DNA of 64,000 bases from NCBI GenBank assembly GCA_023416735.1, contig JAEZGX010000022.1:44288-108287 (forward strand), in the 5' to 3' direction. A program made the position numbers and the translations under genes. The notes beneath the pieces were generated by a model. The model was given only the letters and a program-made list of their open reading frames with translations. It did no database searches and was not told the DNA's origin. Source of the stretch: Verrucomicrobiota bacterium. GTDB lineage: Bacteria; Verrucomicrobiota; Verrucomicrobiia; Opitutales; Opitutaceae. Shown one piece after another: positions 34,859 to 44,663 of this stretch; position 1 is the stretch's first letter; the number at the start of each line of letters is the position of its first letter.

Positions 34859-35635
34859 ATGCTTTCGAATCTCGATCCCCAGCGCTCCCCTTCGCCTCAA
34901 CTTCGCGCCTTGCTCGTCGATGACGAACGGCTTGGACGCAAACACCTCCGCCAGCTTCTCGCCGAACATCCTTCGGTCACTGTCGTCGGCGAAGCGGGCT
35001 CCGTTCCCGAAGCCGCCACCCTCGCATCCCAGCTGCGACCCGACGTCATCTTTCTCGACGTGCAAATGCCGCCCGCGACAGGTTTCGATCTGTTACCGCT
35101 GTTGGACCCGGCGCCCGCCATCATCTTCGTCACCGCGCATGACGAGTTCGCGGTGCGCGCCTTCGCCGCCAGCGCCGCCGACTACCTGCTGAAACCCGTC
35201 ACTCCCGAACGTCTCGCTCTCGCGCTTCAACACGCGCGCCACGGACGTTCCCCGCTCGCTTCCACGCCCGCCAGCGCCGGAGATTCACGCTTGGCTGTCG
35301 ATCATTCCCTCATCCTGCGCGACGCCGGTCGCGTTCGTCGCGTGCGGGTGGGCGACATCGCCGCCCTCGTTGCCGAGGGCAGCTACACCCGCGTGCATCT
35401 GGCCGCCGAACGTCCCATGCTCGTCTTGAAGCGAATGACCGCTTGGGAAGCGTCGCTCCCTGCGCCGCCTTTTTTCCGTCTCGAACGCTCGCTGCTCATC
35501 AACCTCGATCGCGTCGCCGGACTCGATATTCGTTCACGAGACAGCGGCGAACTCACGCTCGACGCTCTCGGCTCCTCGCCGCTTCCGCTCGCGCGCGTCG
35601 CCCTCGCCCGCCTTCGCACCGCGCTTCCGCTGTAA
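34859..35635 (+). CDS. LytTR-type response regulator
   Basis: 258 residues. An N-terminal receiver domain has DDERLGRK, phospho-acceptor Asp in VIFLDVQMPPATGFD near residue 66, TAHDEFAVRAF and the conserved Lys in YLLKPVTPERL. From about residue 155 a LytTR DNA-binding domain follows (VAEGSYTRVHLA, LVLKRMTAWEASLP, FRLERSLLINLDRV). It probably acts on the 21-bp-pitch direct repeats at 35716-35750 ahead of the PEP-CTERM gene. Pairs with the LytS-type kinase just upstream. Confidence 0.88.
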   Translation: MLSNLDPQRSPSPQLRALLVDDERLGRKHLRQLLAEHPSVTVVGEAGSVPEAATLASQLRPDVIFLDVQMPPATGFDLLPLLDPAPAIIFVTAHDEFAVRAFAASAADYLLKPVTPERLALALQHARHGRSPLASTPASAGDSRLAVDHSLILRDAGRVRRVRVGDIAALVAEGSYTRVHLAAERPMLVLKRMTAWEASLPAPPFFRLERSLLINLDRVAGLDIRSRDSGELTLDALGSSPLPLARVALARLRTALPL

Positions 35636-35715
35636 AAGCAGCGAAACGGCTGTTCGAGATTCTCTCCGTTCCCCACGGCGACCGGATCGGCGCGGCAACC
35701 CGCCCCGGCTCGCGT

Positions 35716-35750
35716 CCACCTCGTTAAAAATTCCGCCCACTTCGTTGAAA
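35716..35750 (+). promoter_or_regulatory. Direct-repeat pair, candidate LytTR operator 1
   Basis: CCACCTCGTTAAAA (35716-35729) and CCACTTCGTTGAAA (35737-35750) match at 12 of 14 positions with a start-to-start distance of 21 bp, two helical turns. LytTR domains bind two short direct repeats with this spacing. The pair is 80 bp after the regulator's stop and about 120 bp before the PEP-CTERM start. The second copy also forms a 6-bp stem with 35749-35754. Confidence 0.6.
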
Positions 35751-35871
35751 GTGGCTTATGCCGCAGCGCGTTGCGCCGCACTGTCGCGCTGACGGCCCGC
35801 CTTCACCTCTCGGTGTTCTATCGGCGCGAACCGCCCTCATCTCTGCCATCCCCACGACTCACCTCCGCATC

Positions 35872-37503
35872 ATGTTCTTCCGCTTCGCGCTGCTGCTAGC
35901 CTTTCTCTCCACCCTTTCGGCCCGCGCGCAATCGACCTGGCAAGCCACCACCAACAAAAACTGGGAAACCAGCGCCAACTGGTCAGACGGTGTTCCCAAT
36001 TCCGAAACCGCCGTCGCCGAGTTCGGCGCCTCCGACCAGCCGGCCGTCAACATCGTCGGCACCGTTACCGTCGATCACATCCTCTTCACCATCGACTCCG
36101 TCCTTTACACGTTCTTCCAGAAGGGCGGCTCGAACCTGGTCTTTGCCGGCGACGGTATCGTCAACGAGAGTGCTTTCGCCCCAATCTTCGACGTCAAAGC
36201 CAACGATGAAGGCCGCGCCCGCCTCGCCTTCACCAACTCGGCGACCGCCGCCGATGCCGTCATCAGCGTGAAAGGCACCGCCACCAAGCCCGGCAAAATC
36301 GACTTTCTCGATTCAGCGTCGGCCGGCTCCGCCCAGATCAGCGTGTTGAGCGCCGGAGCGGTCACTTTCGAGAACTCCGCCACGGCATCGAACGCGAAGA
36401 TCACGATCGACAACGCCGGAGGCAACGTGACCTTCAAAAACACGTCCACCGCGGCCAATGCCGACATTCAGGTCAAGGCCGACGCCTCCCTCGTTTTCTC
36501 GGGCAAGAGTTCTGCCGGTTCCGCGAATATCCTCGCGTCCTATGCACCAGACAGGCTCGCCCCCGTTGCGCCGGCCCAAATCACCTTCACCGGCAACTCC
36601 ACCGCGGGCAACGCCACCATCGACACCACCCGGTTGGACTTCTCCGGCAACGCCAGCGGCGGCAACGCCACCTTCACGGTGCGCGGCTACACGAATTTCA
36701 GGGACTCCTCCACCGGCGGCTCCGCCACTTTCACCGTGAAAGGAGGCCAGCAGTTCTCCTTTCTCGACTCGAGCTCCCTCGGCAACGCCAACGTGATCCT
36801 GGAAAAGGGCAGCGGCATCAATTTCAGAAGCAACGCATCCGGCGGCTCCGGCTCGATCTCAGGCGAGGGCTGGCTCTACAAAAACGGTGCCGGCACCGTC
36901 GTGCTCTCGGGCGCCAACACCTACTCCGGCTACACCGAGATCGACGGCGGCAAGTTCTTCGTCAACGGCTCCCTCACAAATACGTCATTGGTCGACATCA
37001 ACGAGGGCGCGACGCTCGGAGGCAGTGGATCGATCGATCGCGCGGTCTTCATCCATGGCGGCGCCCGCCTCGAGCCTGGCAGCGCTTCCGGCGTGGCCGG
37101 CACCCTCTCCTTCGGCTACGCTCTCATCTTTGCCAACAACTCGACCCTCGACTTCGATCTCGGCACGGTCAGCGATCTCATTCGCCTGACAGATGGATGG
37201 ATCTCCGGCCCAAGCGGAGAGGGCGGCATCACATTGAACTTGTTCGACTCCGGTGGCTTCACCGCGGGCACCTACACGTTGTTCGATTTCTCCGCCGGCG
37301 ACATCGACCTGAAAGACTTCGATCTCCACGATTTCGCCTTCGGCACCACCATCGAGGATTTCGATTACAGCCTCGGGTTCGGGGAAAACTCCCTTACGTT
37401 GACCGCCACAGCCCACGCCATCCCCGAACCTTCGACCTACGCCGCACTCTTCGGCGTGCTCGCTCTCGGCTTCTCCGTCTGGCGTAAACGTCGCGCTCGA
37501 TGA
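35872..37503 (+). CDS. PEP-CTERM surface protein with autotransporter-type beta repeats 1
   Basis: 543 residues from the ATG at 35872. A signal peptide (MFFRFALLLAFLSTLSARAQ) is followed by STWQATTNKNWETSANWSDGVPN, a usual opening of this class. Repetitive Ser/Thr/Gly/Asn-rich strands form a probable beta-helix. NGAGTVVLSGANTYSGYTEI near residue 345 matches the autotransporter-associated beta-strand repeat. The C-terminus AIPEPSTYAALFGVLALG plus RKRR is a PEP-CTERM sorting tail, processed by an exosortase, so the protein is exported and probably cell-surface or matrix bound. It lies behind the LytS/LytTR pair and a candidate operator. Confidence 0.85.
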   Translation: MFFRFALLLAFLSTLSARAQSTWQATTNKNWETSANWSDGVPNSETAVAEFGASDQPAVNIVGTVTVDHILFTIDSVLYTFFQKGGSNLVFAGDGIVNESAFAPIFDVKANDEGRARLAFTNSATAADAVISVKGTATKPGKIDFLDSASAGSAQISVLSAGAVTFENSATASNAKITIDNAGGNVTFKNTSTAANADIQVKADASLVFSGKSSAGSANILASYAPDRLAPVAPAQITFTGNSTAGNATIDTTRLDFSGNASGGNATFTVRGYTNFRDSSTGGSATFTVKGGQQFSFLDSSSLGNANVILEKGSGINFRSNASGGSGSISGEGWLYKNGAGTVVLSGANTYSGYTEIDGGKFFVNGSLTNTSLVDINEGATLGGSGSIDRAVFIHGGARLEPGSASGVAGTLSFGYALIFANNSTLDFDLGTVSDLIRLTDGWISGPSGEGGITLNLFDSGGFTAGTYTLFDFSAGDIDLKDFDLHDFAFGTTIEDFDYSLGFGENSLTLTATAHAIPEPSTYAALFGVLALGFSVWRKRRAR

Positions 37504-37552
37504 TGCTGCTTCCGCGGTTGCACGCGTCGGCGTCCGCGCTTCACTGACCGGC

Positions 37553-38113
37553 ATGAACCGCGATCGCACGCTCTCTCGCGACGTCCTCGCCACTCAAATC
37601 CCTTCCGGCGACAAAGCCCCGCTCACCGCGGGCACGCCGGTTATTATCCATCAGACCCTCGGCGGCAGCTACACCGTCCAGACTGATCAGGGGCTCTTCC
37701 GTATCGACGGCAAGGACGGCGACGCACTCGGCGAAGCCGTGGTCGAAAACAAGGTCGACGCCGCCACCCTCGCCGACGGCGCTCCCGATCCGGAAGCGAT
37801 CTGGGGCCAGCTCCGCAAGGTCTTCGATCCCGAAATCCCGGTAAACATCGTCGATCTCGGTCTCGTTTATTCGATGGACGTCGAAGCCGTAAACGGCCCC
37901 TCCCCTGACGACAAACCGTCCTACAAGGTCAACGTCCAGATGACCCTCACCGCGCCCGGCTGCGGCATGGGCCCTGCCATCGCCGAAGACGCGAAAACGA
38001 AAATCCTCCTCGTGCCCGGCGTCAGCGACGCCGATGTGCGCATCACGTGGGATCCGCCGTGGAACCAGGCCATGATCTCCGAAGAGGGGAAGATGAAGCT
38101 CGGCCTCATCTGA
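37553..38113 (+). CDS. sufT: SufT-type Fe-S maturation protein (DUF59/MIP18 family)
   Basis: 186 residues. The N-terminal part (ATQIPSGDKAPLTAGTPVIIHQTLGGSYTVQTDQG) is the SufT-specific extension. The DUF59 domain follows: VFDPEIPVNIVDLGLVYSMDV near residue 90, MTLTAPGCGMG near 126 with the conserved Cys, and WDPPWNQAMISEEGKMKLGL at the end. SufT helps mature Fe-S proteins. It lies about 4 kb from sufD, separated by the LytS/LytTR/PEP-CTERM cassette, and ends at a clear terminator. Confidence 0.9.
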   Translation: MNRDRTLSRDVLATQIPSGDKAPLTAGTPVIIHQTLGGSYTVQTDQGLFRIDGKDGDALGEAVVENKVDAATLADGAPDPEAIWGQLRKVFDPEIPVNIVDLGLVYSMDVEAVNGPSPDDKPSYKVNVQMTLTAPGCGMGPAIAEDAKTKILLVPGVSDADVRITWDPPWNQAMISEEGKMKLGLI

Positions 38114-38126
38114 CCCCTAAATCACG

Positions 38127-38152
38127 AACCCGGCATCACGCCGGGTTTTTCT
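38127..38152 (+). terminator. Rho-independent terminator after sufT
   Basis: AACCCGGC (38127-38134) and GCCGGGTT (38140-38147) form an 8-bp stem with a 5-nt loop, followed by a T-rich run. It lies 13 bp after the sufT stop. This is the only canonical intrinsic terminator I saw in the window. Confidence 0.9.
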
Positions 38153-38292
38153 TTTCCATCCAAGAAGAGTCAGCGCACGTCGATTTCCGAATATTTTGCA
38201 AACCAACAGCATCCCCACGGGCCAAACGACGCGTGTATGGATTTCATCCTTGCTGGGCTTCGCTGAAGTCGCGATGTCCTCGCGTTCATTCC

Positions 38293-39099
38293 ATGATGAC
38301 TCGCCTGTCCAAGCTTCAGTTCCTGCTCATCTCCCTGACTTCAACCCTCTGCGCGCAAATCGTCCCCATCACCTACGATTTCGACAGCTACCAAAACAAT
38401 TCCGACACCGCCGGCTACGAAGGCAGCGGTCACTGGACCGGTAGCAACGGCTGGTCCACGACGACACACGGCGGCAGTCTCTTCATTTCGGCGACCGACA
38501 GTCACGACGGCTCGAACTACATCCGCTTCACGGATTCAGGCTCCGGCGTCGGAGGAACCGCTTTCATCGAAAACACCTTCGGCACGCTTCGCACCGATGA
38601 GCGATTCTCCTTCAGCTTCAGCTATCTCGATTCGAACCATTGGGGAACAAGCGTCGGCTTCGGCTCGCAATCCCGCGCCGGCGTCGCCCTCACGGCTTCT
38701 GCGAGTAGCGGCCTTTCGCTGACGCTCAACGGCGCGAGCGTGGGTTCTTTTGCTTCCAACTACAGCGGACCGGAAAGCTGGCATGACTTCCGTGTCGACC
38801 TTGACCTCGGAGCAAACGGCGGCAGCGGACTCGCCAGCGTATTCTCCCGCATCACCGGCGAGAGCGCATGGGCGCCCGTCACCGACATGGCCGACTTGAA
38901 TCTCGGCCTCGACGTCACACGCACAGCTGCCGACTCCGCCAATCCACTGAATTGGGACACGCTGTGGTTTCATCACGAGGGCGCCACAAGTGGCATCGAC
39001 AATATTTCGGTCAGCGCCATCCCCGAGCCGTCAACCTACGCCGCTCTCTTTGGGGCCGCAGTCTTTGGCGTGGCCCTCTGGGTGCGACGGAAACGCTAG
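38293..39099 (+). CDS. PEP-CTERM protein, lectin-like secreted protein
   Basis: 268 residues from the ATG at 38293 (a second ATG follows at once). Signal peptide MMTRLSKLQFLLISLTSTLCAQ, then a body rich in Ser, Gly, Thr and aromatics (FDSYQNNSDTAGYEG, FSFSFSYLDSNHWG), which could be a jelly-roll or lectin-like fold. The tail IPEPSTYAALFGAAVFG plus RRKR is a PEP-CTERM signal. No catalytic motif recognised. The frame is open upstream into sufT, but that part has no signal peptide. A hairpin follows at 39107. Confidence 0.75.
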   Translation: MMTRLSKLQFLLISLTSTLCAQIVPITYDFDSYQNNSDTAGYEGSGHWTGSNGWSTTTHGGSLFISATDSHDGSNYIRFTDSGSGVGGTAFIENTFGTLRTDERFSFSFSYLDSNHWGTSVGFGSQSRAGVALTASASSGLSLTLNGASVGSFASNYSGPESWHDFRVDLDLGANGGSGLASVFSRITGESAWAPVTDMADLNLGLDVTRTAADSANPLNWDTLWFHHEGATSGIDNISVSAIPEPSTYAALFGAAVFGVALWVRRKR

Positions 39100-39106
39100 G
39101 CATTGT

Positions 39107-39129
39107 GAGGTGGCGCGTTTCGCCACCTC
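39107..39129. terminator. Hairpin after the PEP-CTERM gene, shortened GTGGCGCG repeat
   Basis: GAGGTGGCG (39107-39115) pairs exactly with CGCCACCTC (39121-39129) around a 5-nt loop, 7 bp after the stop. It looks like a shortened copy of the hairpin repeat at 29172 and 59299. No T-run, so terminator activity is uncertain. Confidence 0.5.
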
Positions 39130-39273
39130 CATCGAACGTCCCCAGCAGGACCGAACGATTCGGTCGCGGCCAGGAGTTATCGGCATCGCCCCGACACATG
39201 CCTCAATAACTCCCGCTGCAGGTTTGAATTGCGCCCGATTTTCGGGCTCGCCACCGTCCTTCGGCACTCCCCC

Positions 39274-41052
39274 ATGCCGCACGACGTCACGCTCATCTCC
39301 ACGATCGCGATCGGCTTCGTGCTCGCCTTCGCCTTCGGCTACGCCGCCCAACGCTTCCGCCTTCCGCCCCTCGTGGGCTACGCACTCGCCGGCATCGTCA
39401 TCGGTCCGTTCACGCCCGGCTTCGTCGCCGATCCCGCCATCACCGGACAACTCGCTGAGATCGGCGTGATGCTTCTCATGTTCGGCGTCGGCTTGCACTT
39501 TTCGCTCGCCGATCTCCTCGCCGTCCGCCGCATCGCCGTCCCCGGCGCGATCTTCCAAATCGCCCTCGCCACGCTCCTCGGGATTGCGCTCACCCACTTC
39601 TGGGGCTGGTCGCTCGGCGCTGGTCTCGTTCTCGGCCTCAGTCTCTCGGTCGCCTCCACAGTCGTCCTCCTCAAAGCCCTCGAAGAACGCAACGCCGTCT
39701 CCACGCCCAACGGTCGCGTCGCCGTCGGTTGGCTCATCGTCGAAGACCTCGCCATGGTCCTCGCGCTCGTTCTCCTGCCGGCGTTCGCGCCTGCGCTCGG
39801 TGGACAGATTCCCGACGACGGCCACGGTCCCACTCACGCCAGCCTTCTCGCGAATCTCGGCGACACCGCGATCAAAGTCAGCGCTTTCGTCCTCATCGTT
39901 CTTTTCTTCGGTCCACGCGTGATGCCGTGGCTTCTCCGCCAGGTCGCCCGCACCGGCTCGCGCGAGCTCTTCACGCTCTGCGTCCTCGCCGTCTCGCTCG
40001 GCATCGCTTTCGGCTCCGCCAAACTCTTCGATGTCTCCTTCGCGCTCGGCGCCTTTTTTGCCGGCGTCGTCCTCAGCGAATCCGATCTGAGCCACCGCGC
40101 CGCCGAAAACTCGCTTCCGCTTCAAGACGCGTTCGCCGTTCTCTTCTTTGTTTCCGTCGGCGTGCTCTTCGATCCCTCGATCCTCCTCAACCACCCCGGA
40201 CACGTCGCCGCCGTCGTCGCGCTCATCATCGTCGGCAAAGCGATCATCGCCCTCGGCATCGTGCTCGCCCTCGGCTACCCCATCTACACCGGCCTGATCG
40301 CCGCTGCCTCCCTCGCGCAAATCGGCGAATTCTCCTTCATCCTCGCCGGCCTCGGACTCAGCTACCAACTCCTGCCGGCCGAGGGCCTGAGCCTCGTTCT
40401 CGCCGGCGCCCTGCTCTCGATCACCCTCAATCCGCTCGCCTTCGCCTGCGTCGATCGTCTCAGCCCCTGGCTCGCCTCCCTCGGCGGTCCGCGCTGGAAA
40501 ACACTCTACTTCGAAGGCCGCGGCGGACGTTTCGCCCGCTTCCAAGCCGAACTCGAAACCGCCCGCCGCGTCGCCGCCGAGAAAGCGGCCGAACACAAAA
40601 CGTTTTCTCCCGACGAACTCGTCAGCCAGTTCCCGCTCTTCTCCACGCTCACCGCCGAACAGCGCGATGTCCTCCTGCTCCACTTCGAAACGCGCCGCGC
40701 CAAACCCGGCGAACGCGTGATCCGCACCGGTGATCAGGCCGACTCCGTTTACTTCATCTGCTCCGGCGAGGTCGAAGTCGTCCCGCCCCTCCGCAAAGAC
40801 AAAATCAAACTCGGCGCCGGCGGCTTCTTCGGCGAAATGGCTCTTCTCAACGGCGACACCCGCTCCGCCGACGTCATCGCGCTCGACTATTCGAAATTCC
40901 TCGCGCTCTCGCGCCGCGATTTCCTGCGCTTCCTCAAACGCTACCCATCACTCCGCGATCCCATCGTCGCCCTCGCCCAAGAACGCAGCGCCATGAATCG
41001 CAAGTTCCTCGAAGACACCGCCGAGCCCACCGCGCCCGTGCCTTCCGCCTGA
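39274..41052 (+). CDS. Kef/YbaL-type cation:proton antiporter with cyclic-nucleotide-binding domain
   Basis: CPA2-family antiporter, 592 residues from the ATG at 39274; the frame's upstream extension is not conserved. About 12 hydrophobic helices cover residues 1-410, with LPPLVGYALAGIVIGP near 29, MLLMFGVGLHFSLADL near 66, and GEFSFILAGLGLSYQLLP near 352. Residues about 440-575 form a cNMP-binding-like domain (FPLFSTLTAEQRDVLL, GERVIRTGDQADSVYFICSGEVEVV, GGFFGEMALLNGDTRSADV) instead of the usual TrkA-N domain. It could exchange K+ or Na+ for H+ under control of a nucleotide or other small ligand. Confidence 0.88.
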   Translation: MPHDVTLISTIAIGFVLAFAFGYAAQRFRLPPLVGYALAGIVIGPFTPGFVADPAITGQLAEIGVMLLMFGVGLHFSLADLLAVRRIAVPGAIFQIALATLLGIALTHFWGWSLGAGLVLGLSLSVASTVVLLKALEERNAVSTPNGRVAVGWLIVEDLAMVLALVLLPAFAPALGGQIPDDGHGPTHASLLANLGDTAIKVSAFVLIVLFFGPRVMPWLLRQVARTGSRELFTLCVLAVSLGIAFGSAKLFDVSFALGAFFAGVVLSESDLSHRAAENSLPLQDAFAVLFFVSVGVLFDPSILLNHPGHVAAVVALIIVGKAIIALGIVLALGYPIYTGLIAAASLAQIGEFSFILAGLGLSYQLLPAEGLSLVLAGALLSITLNPLAFACVDRLSPWLASLGGPRWKTLYFEGRGGRFARFQAELETARRVAAEKAAEHKTFSPDELVSQFPLFSTLTAEQRDVLLLHFETRRAKPGERVIRTGDQADSVYFICSGEVEVVPPLRKDKIKLGAGGFFGEMALLNGDTRSADVIALDYSKFLALSRRDFLRFLKRYPSLRDPIVALAQERSAMNRKFLEDTAEPTAPVPSA

Positions 41053-41248
41053 CCGCCGCGCCGCTGCTTTCGGACGCCGTTCCTAGCGTCTTCGCGACCA
41101 GTCGTTCTGTCCGCGTTCACCGCGACACGGCCGCTTTGGCGCGACAAATCCTCGCATCGGCCGGCGAAATAGATAATTCGTCCGTCTAACCGCGTGCGTT
41201 CGCTCCCGATGGTTGCCTTTCGACGCATTGCCCCCATTCCCGCTTCCG

Positions 41249-42055
41249 ATGTCCGACGATCCTTCCACTCGCAGCCCAGCCCCACAGCCTCGCGTCGGCT
41301 CGGGTGAGCTCGCCGCTGACTGGACCACCAAATTTCAAAAGGTCCGCGTTCGAAAACCCCTTCGTCGCCGCAGATGGTTCCGCCGCGCGTTATGGATCGC
41401 CGCGACAATTTTCGTGATCGGCTCCGTGACCGTCGGCGCCGTCGTGTGGCACTGGCATCGTAAGCAGCTCGCGGAACTCGCCCGCCAGCGCGGCAACGTC
41501 GAAGTGTTCGTGCGCAGCCCCGAATTCGAACAGTTCGGCCGCACGATCGACGCCCATACCGTCGCTCTCATCAACTACGTGAGCGTCCGCCCCGCCGTCG
41601 CCCGGGAAACATTGCCGCAAGTCTCAGCTCGGGAAACCGAAGGACGTCTGCTCCCCTGGACCGCCGAACTCACGCCCATGCCCGCCTCCGCGGCCCATGA
41701 GCCGGGCCGCGCCGCCGCCGCGCGCCAACAACTCGTCGACCTGCTCCACGAGCGCGGCCTCGAAATCGACTCCGCTCAAAAAGAAGAAGCCCGCCGTCTC
41801 TTCCTCCGCGCCCTCCTGCCCCACGCTCACGCGTTCATCAAGGGATCGGGACGCAGCTTTCCCGCGTTTCAACTCGATCGTTCGCTTCAAGACATCGCGT
41901 TCACCGCCTTCGGCGCCCGCGATGGCGCCTCCTCCGCCCAAGTGGAGCAGTTCTTCGCCATCTACGCCACGATCGGCCCGAAGATGTGGAAAGCGATCGA
42001 TCAGAGTCGGGAGAATTTCACCCTCTCCTCCCAGGCGCTCCCCCTAGGGAAGTAA
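41249..42055 (+). CDS. Hypothetical single-pass membrane-anchored protein
   Basis: 268 residues from the ATG at 41249. A basic cytosolic segment (RVRKPLRRRRWFRR) precedes one hydrophobic helix (about residues 50-70), then a mostly helical periplasmic part with no conserved motif I know. A TTG at 41213 gives an unhelpful 12-residue extension. It lies between the antiporter and the TonB-dependent receptor in the same direction, with 91 bp to the latter. Function unknown. Confidence 0.6.
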   Translation: MSDDPSTRSPAPQPRVGSGELAADWTTKFQKVRVRKPLRRRRWFRRALWIAATIFVIGSVTVGAVVWHWHRKQLAELARQRGNVEVFVRSPEFEQFGRTIDAHTVALINYVSVRPAVARETLPQVSARETEGRLLPWTAELTPMPASAAHEPGRAAAARQQLVDLLHERGLEIDSAQKEEARRLFLRALLPHAHAFIKGSGRSFPAFQLDRSLQDIAFTAFGARDGASSAQVEQFFAIYATIGPKMWKAIDQSRENFTLSSQALPLGK

Positions 42056-42146
42056 TCGCAGGAACGCACCTCCCCACGGCACGAAAACGGCCTGCGCTCC
42101 TTCGTTGACCGCAAAACGTCGGCGCTCATCCTCGCGCCGCTTTCCC

Positions 42147-44510
42147 ATGGGAGTCTCATTGCCGCGGCGCCATCTCACCCACTTCCTTTTCCTTCCGTTT
42201 GCGCTCGCTCACGCCGCCGAGCCACCTGCAACCCCGCTCGATCCGATCATAGTCACCGCTCAGAAACGCGGTCAGTCGATCGACGAGGTTCCCATCGCGA
42301 TCACCGCCTACACCGGCTCATTCCTCGACCAACACGGGATCACGAGCTACTCCGACCTCGCTCCCTTCGTTCCCGGACTTTTCGTCTCCACCCAGAGTCC
42401 CAACAACCCGAGCGTGAACATCCGTGGCGTCGGGTCCGACACCACCGACCCCCGTCACGATCCGCGCATCTCCGTCTTCTACGATGGGATCGCGATCAGT
42501 CGCACGCCCGGGAGCCACACCGAGCTGTTCGATCTCGAGCGCGTCGAGGTCCTCAAAGGTCCCCAAGGCACGCTCTTCGGCCGCAGCGCCGGCGCCGGCG
42601 CCATTTCGGTCATCTCCCGCAAACCTTCCGCCACCCGCGAATCAGCCCTCACCGTCGGGCTGGGCAACTTCGACCGCCGTTTTGCTTCCGGCTTCATCAA
42701 CACCCCTCTCGCCGGCGACACCTTGCTCGGCCGAATCGCTTTCACCGCCGAGTCCCGCGATGGCTTCGTCACCAATCTCGCCGACAACTCCGATCTCTTC
42801 GGCCGCGAAACCGTCGCCGTTCGCCCTTCGCTTCGCTGGCAACCCACCGCTGACACGACCGTCGACGTGGTCCTCAACTTCCAGCGCGACACCCCGTCCG
42901 GCACCGCCTTCAAGAGCGGCGTCATTCCTCCCGCGGGCGGCGACACCAGCCCGTTCACGCCCGCCCATCTCACCCGCGGTTCCCAACTCGGCATCGACCG
43001 CACCGTCTGGGGCGCGACCGCCCTGATCGAACATCGCATCTCCGAGATCTGGACGCTTAACGCCCTCACCGCCTGGCGCGCTTACGACGCCGCCGAGCAA
43101 CTCGATGTCGACGGCTCCGCTCTCTCGCTGCTCGAAGCGTCCCACGACGCCCGCGGCCACCAATTCAGCCAGGAGCTCCGTCTCAACTTCGATAACGGCC
43201 GCCAGTTCGCCGGCTTCCTCGGCGCCTCCTACGCCCGCGAACGCGCCCGCGAAACCAGCGGCATCTTCGTCGACGAACGCTCCATCTGGCCGTTTCTTTC
43301 CGCCACGTTTCGCGAGGGTTTGCTCGCGGCCGGCGTCCCCGCCGCGCTCGCCCAATCCGCCGTGCCGGCCATGCACCCGCTCGTCCCGCAAACGCATCTG
43401 CCCGCCGGCTTCGCGGGTTTCGCCCTCGTTCCCCCCCTCGCACCGCTCGCCTCCCTCGCGGGCGCGCCTCTCAAATCGTTTCACGCCGACAGCTATACCA
43501 ACGCCGCGGAGCTCGACGCCGCCGACGTCTTCATCGATGGCACGTGGCGCGCCACCGATCGCCTCGAGTTCACCGCGGGCGCTCGTCTTTCCCACGAAAA
43601 ACAGGTGGGCCGCTACGACGCTCCCCCGAGCGCCAGCCCCTCGACCCTCGGCTTTCTCCTCGGCAACACGCCCAATTTCGCCGCTCTCCCCACGCCGGGT
43701 CCGCTCACCGACTCCGATCGCGCCACGAGCTGGGTGGGCCGCGCCATCGCCCGCTACGTCGTCTCACCTTCCTTCAACACCTACGCCAGCCTTTCCCGCG
43801 GCCGCCGCCCCGCCGCCTTGCTCGTCTCGGCCAACGGCCCCCTGCGCGCCGGCGAAGAATCGATCGTCAACGGTGAAATCGGCGCCAAGGGCCGTGCGCT
43901 CAACGGCCGCCTCGACTGGTCCGCCGCCCTCTTCCACTACCGCTACAGCCACTTCCAAACCCAGGTCCAGGATCCGACCAACATCAGCCGCTTCATTGTG
44001 AAGGACGCCGGTCGCGCCACCGGCCGTGGCGGCGAACTCTCCCTGCGTAGCATCATCTCGGATACGCTTAGCGCTTTCGCCGCCTACGGCTACACCGACG
44101 CCACATTCGACGACACCGGCGACGACGGCACGCCGCAACTCTACGCCGGCTCCACGTTCCGGCTCACTTCGCGTCACACCGCCTCGATGGGCGCCACGAT
44201 CGAACACCGTATCGCCGGCTGGGGCCGTTTCTCCTTCACGCCCGTATGGCAATATCGTTCCGCCTTCTTCTTCGACGATAACAACCCCCGCCTCGGCGGC
44301 TCCCTGCGGCAGCCCAGCTACGCCCTCGTCAATCTGCGTCTCGCCTGGAGCACCCTCGACCGCAGGTGGGAAGCAACCGTTTTCGCGGACAACGTCTTCG
44401 ACCGCGATTACCTTGCCGACGGCGGCAACATCGGCGCGAGCTTCGGCCTGCCCACCTTCGTCCGCGGTGCGCCCCGCCTCTACGGCTTCAACGTCACCCG
44501 CCGCTGGTAG
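42147..44510 (+). CDS. TonB-dependent outer membrane receptor
   Basis: 787 residues from the ATG at 42147, with a signal peptide ending AHAAE. The plug domain follows: LDPIIVTAQKRGQSIDEVPIAITAY (TonB-box region), FVPGLFVSTQSPNNPSVNIRGVG near residue 75 and LERVEVLKGPQGTLFGRSAGAGAISVISRKP near 130. The remainder is a beta-barrel rich in alternating hydrophobic residues ending in an aromatic (TRRW). The VTAQKR and GPQGTLFGR forms are common in receptors for siderophores, vitamins or oligosaccharides; the ligand cannot be assigned. No TonB/ExbB/ExbD genes nearby. Confidence 0.9.
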   Translation: MGVSLPRRHLTHFLFLPFALAHAAEPPATPLDPIIVTAQKRGQSIDEVPIAITAYTGSFLDQHGITSYSDLAPFVPGLFVSTQSPNNPSVNIRGVGSDTTDPRHDPRISVFYDGIAISRTPGSHTELFDLERVEVLKGPQGTLFGRSAGAGAISVISRKPSATRESALTVGLGNFDRRFASGFINTPLAGDTLLGRIAFTAESRDGFVTNLADNSDLFGRETVAVRPSLRWQPTADTTVDVVLNFQRDTPSGTAFKSGVIPPAGGDTSPFTPAHLTRGSQLGIDRTVWGATALIEHRISEIWTLNALTAWRAYDAAEQLDVDGSALSLLEASHDARGHQFSQELRLNFDNGRQFAGFLGASYARERARETSGIFVDERSIWPFLSATFREGLLAAGVPAALAQSAVPAMHPLVPQTHLPAGFAGFALVPPLAPLASLAGAPLKSFHADSYTNAAELDAADVFIDGTWRATDRLEFTAGARLSHEKQVGRYDAPPSASPSTLGFLLGNTPNFAALPTPGPLTDSDRATSWVGRAIARYVVSPSFNTYASLSRGRRPAALLVSANGPLRAGEESIVNGEIGAKGRALNGRLDWSAALFHYRYSHFQTQVQDPTNISRFIVKDAGRATGRGGELSLRSIISDTLSAFAAYGYTDATFDDTGDDGTPQLYAGSTFRLTSRHTASMGATIEHRIAGWGRFSFTPVWQYRSAFFFDDNNPRLGGSLRQPSYALVNLRLAWSTLDRRWEATVFADNVFDRDYLADGGNIGASFGLPTFVRGAPRLYGFNVTRRW

Positions 44511-44663
44511 TCTCCGGGCGGAAACGAGCGCCTCGTTCGGCTCCTCGCCCTAGACTCCGGTTTCGGGGTGCCGGACCCGCAACTTACGAAGGGAAAGTGA
44601 ATTCGCCTCACTTTCATCTCCCCTCTTGGCAATCTGCGTCCGCTTCCCTCGTCTATCCACCAC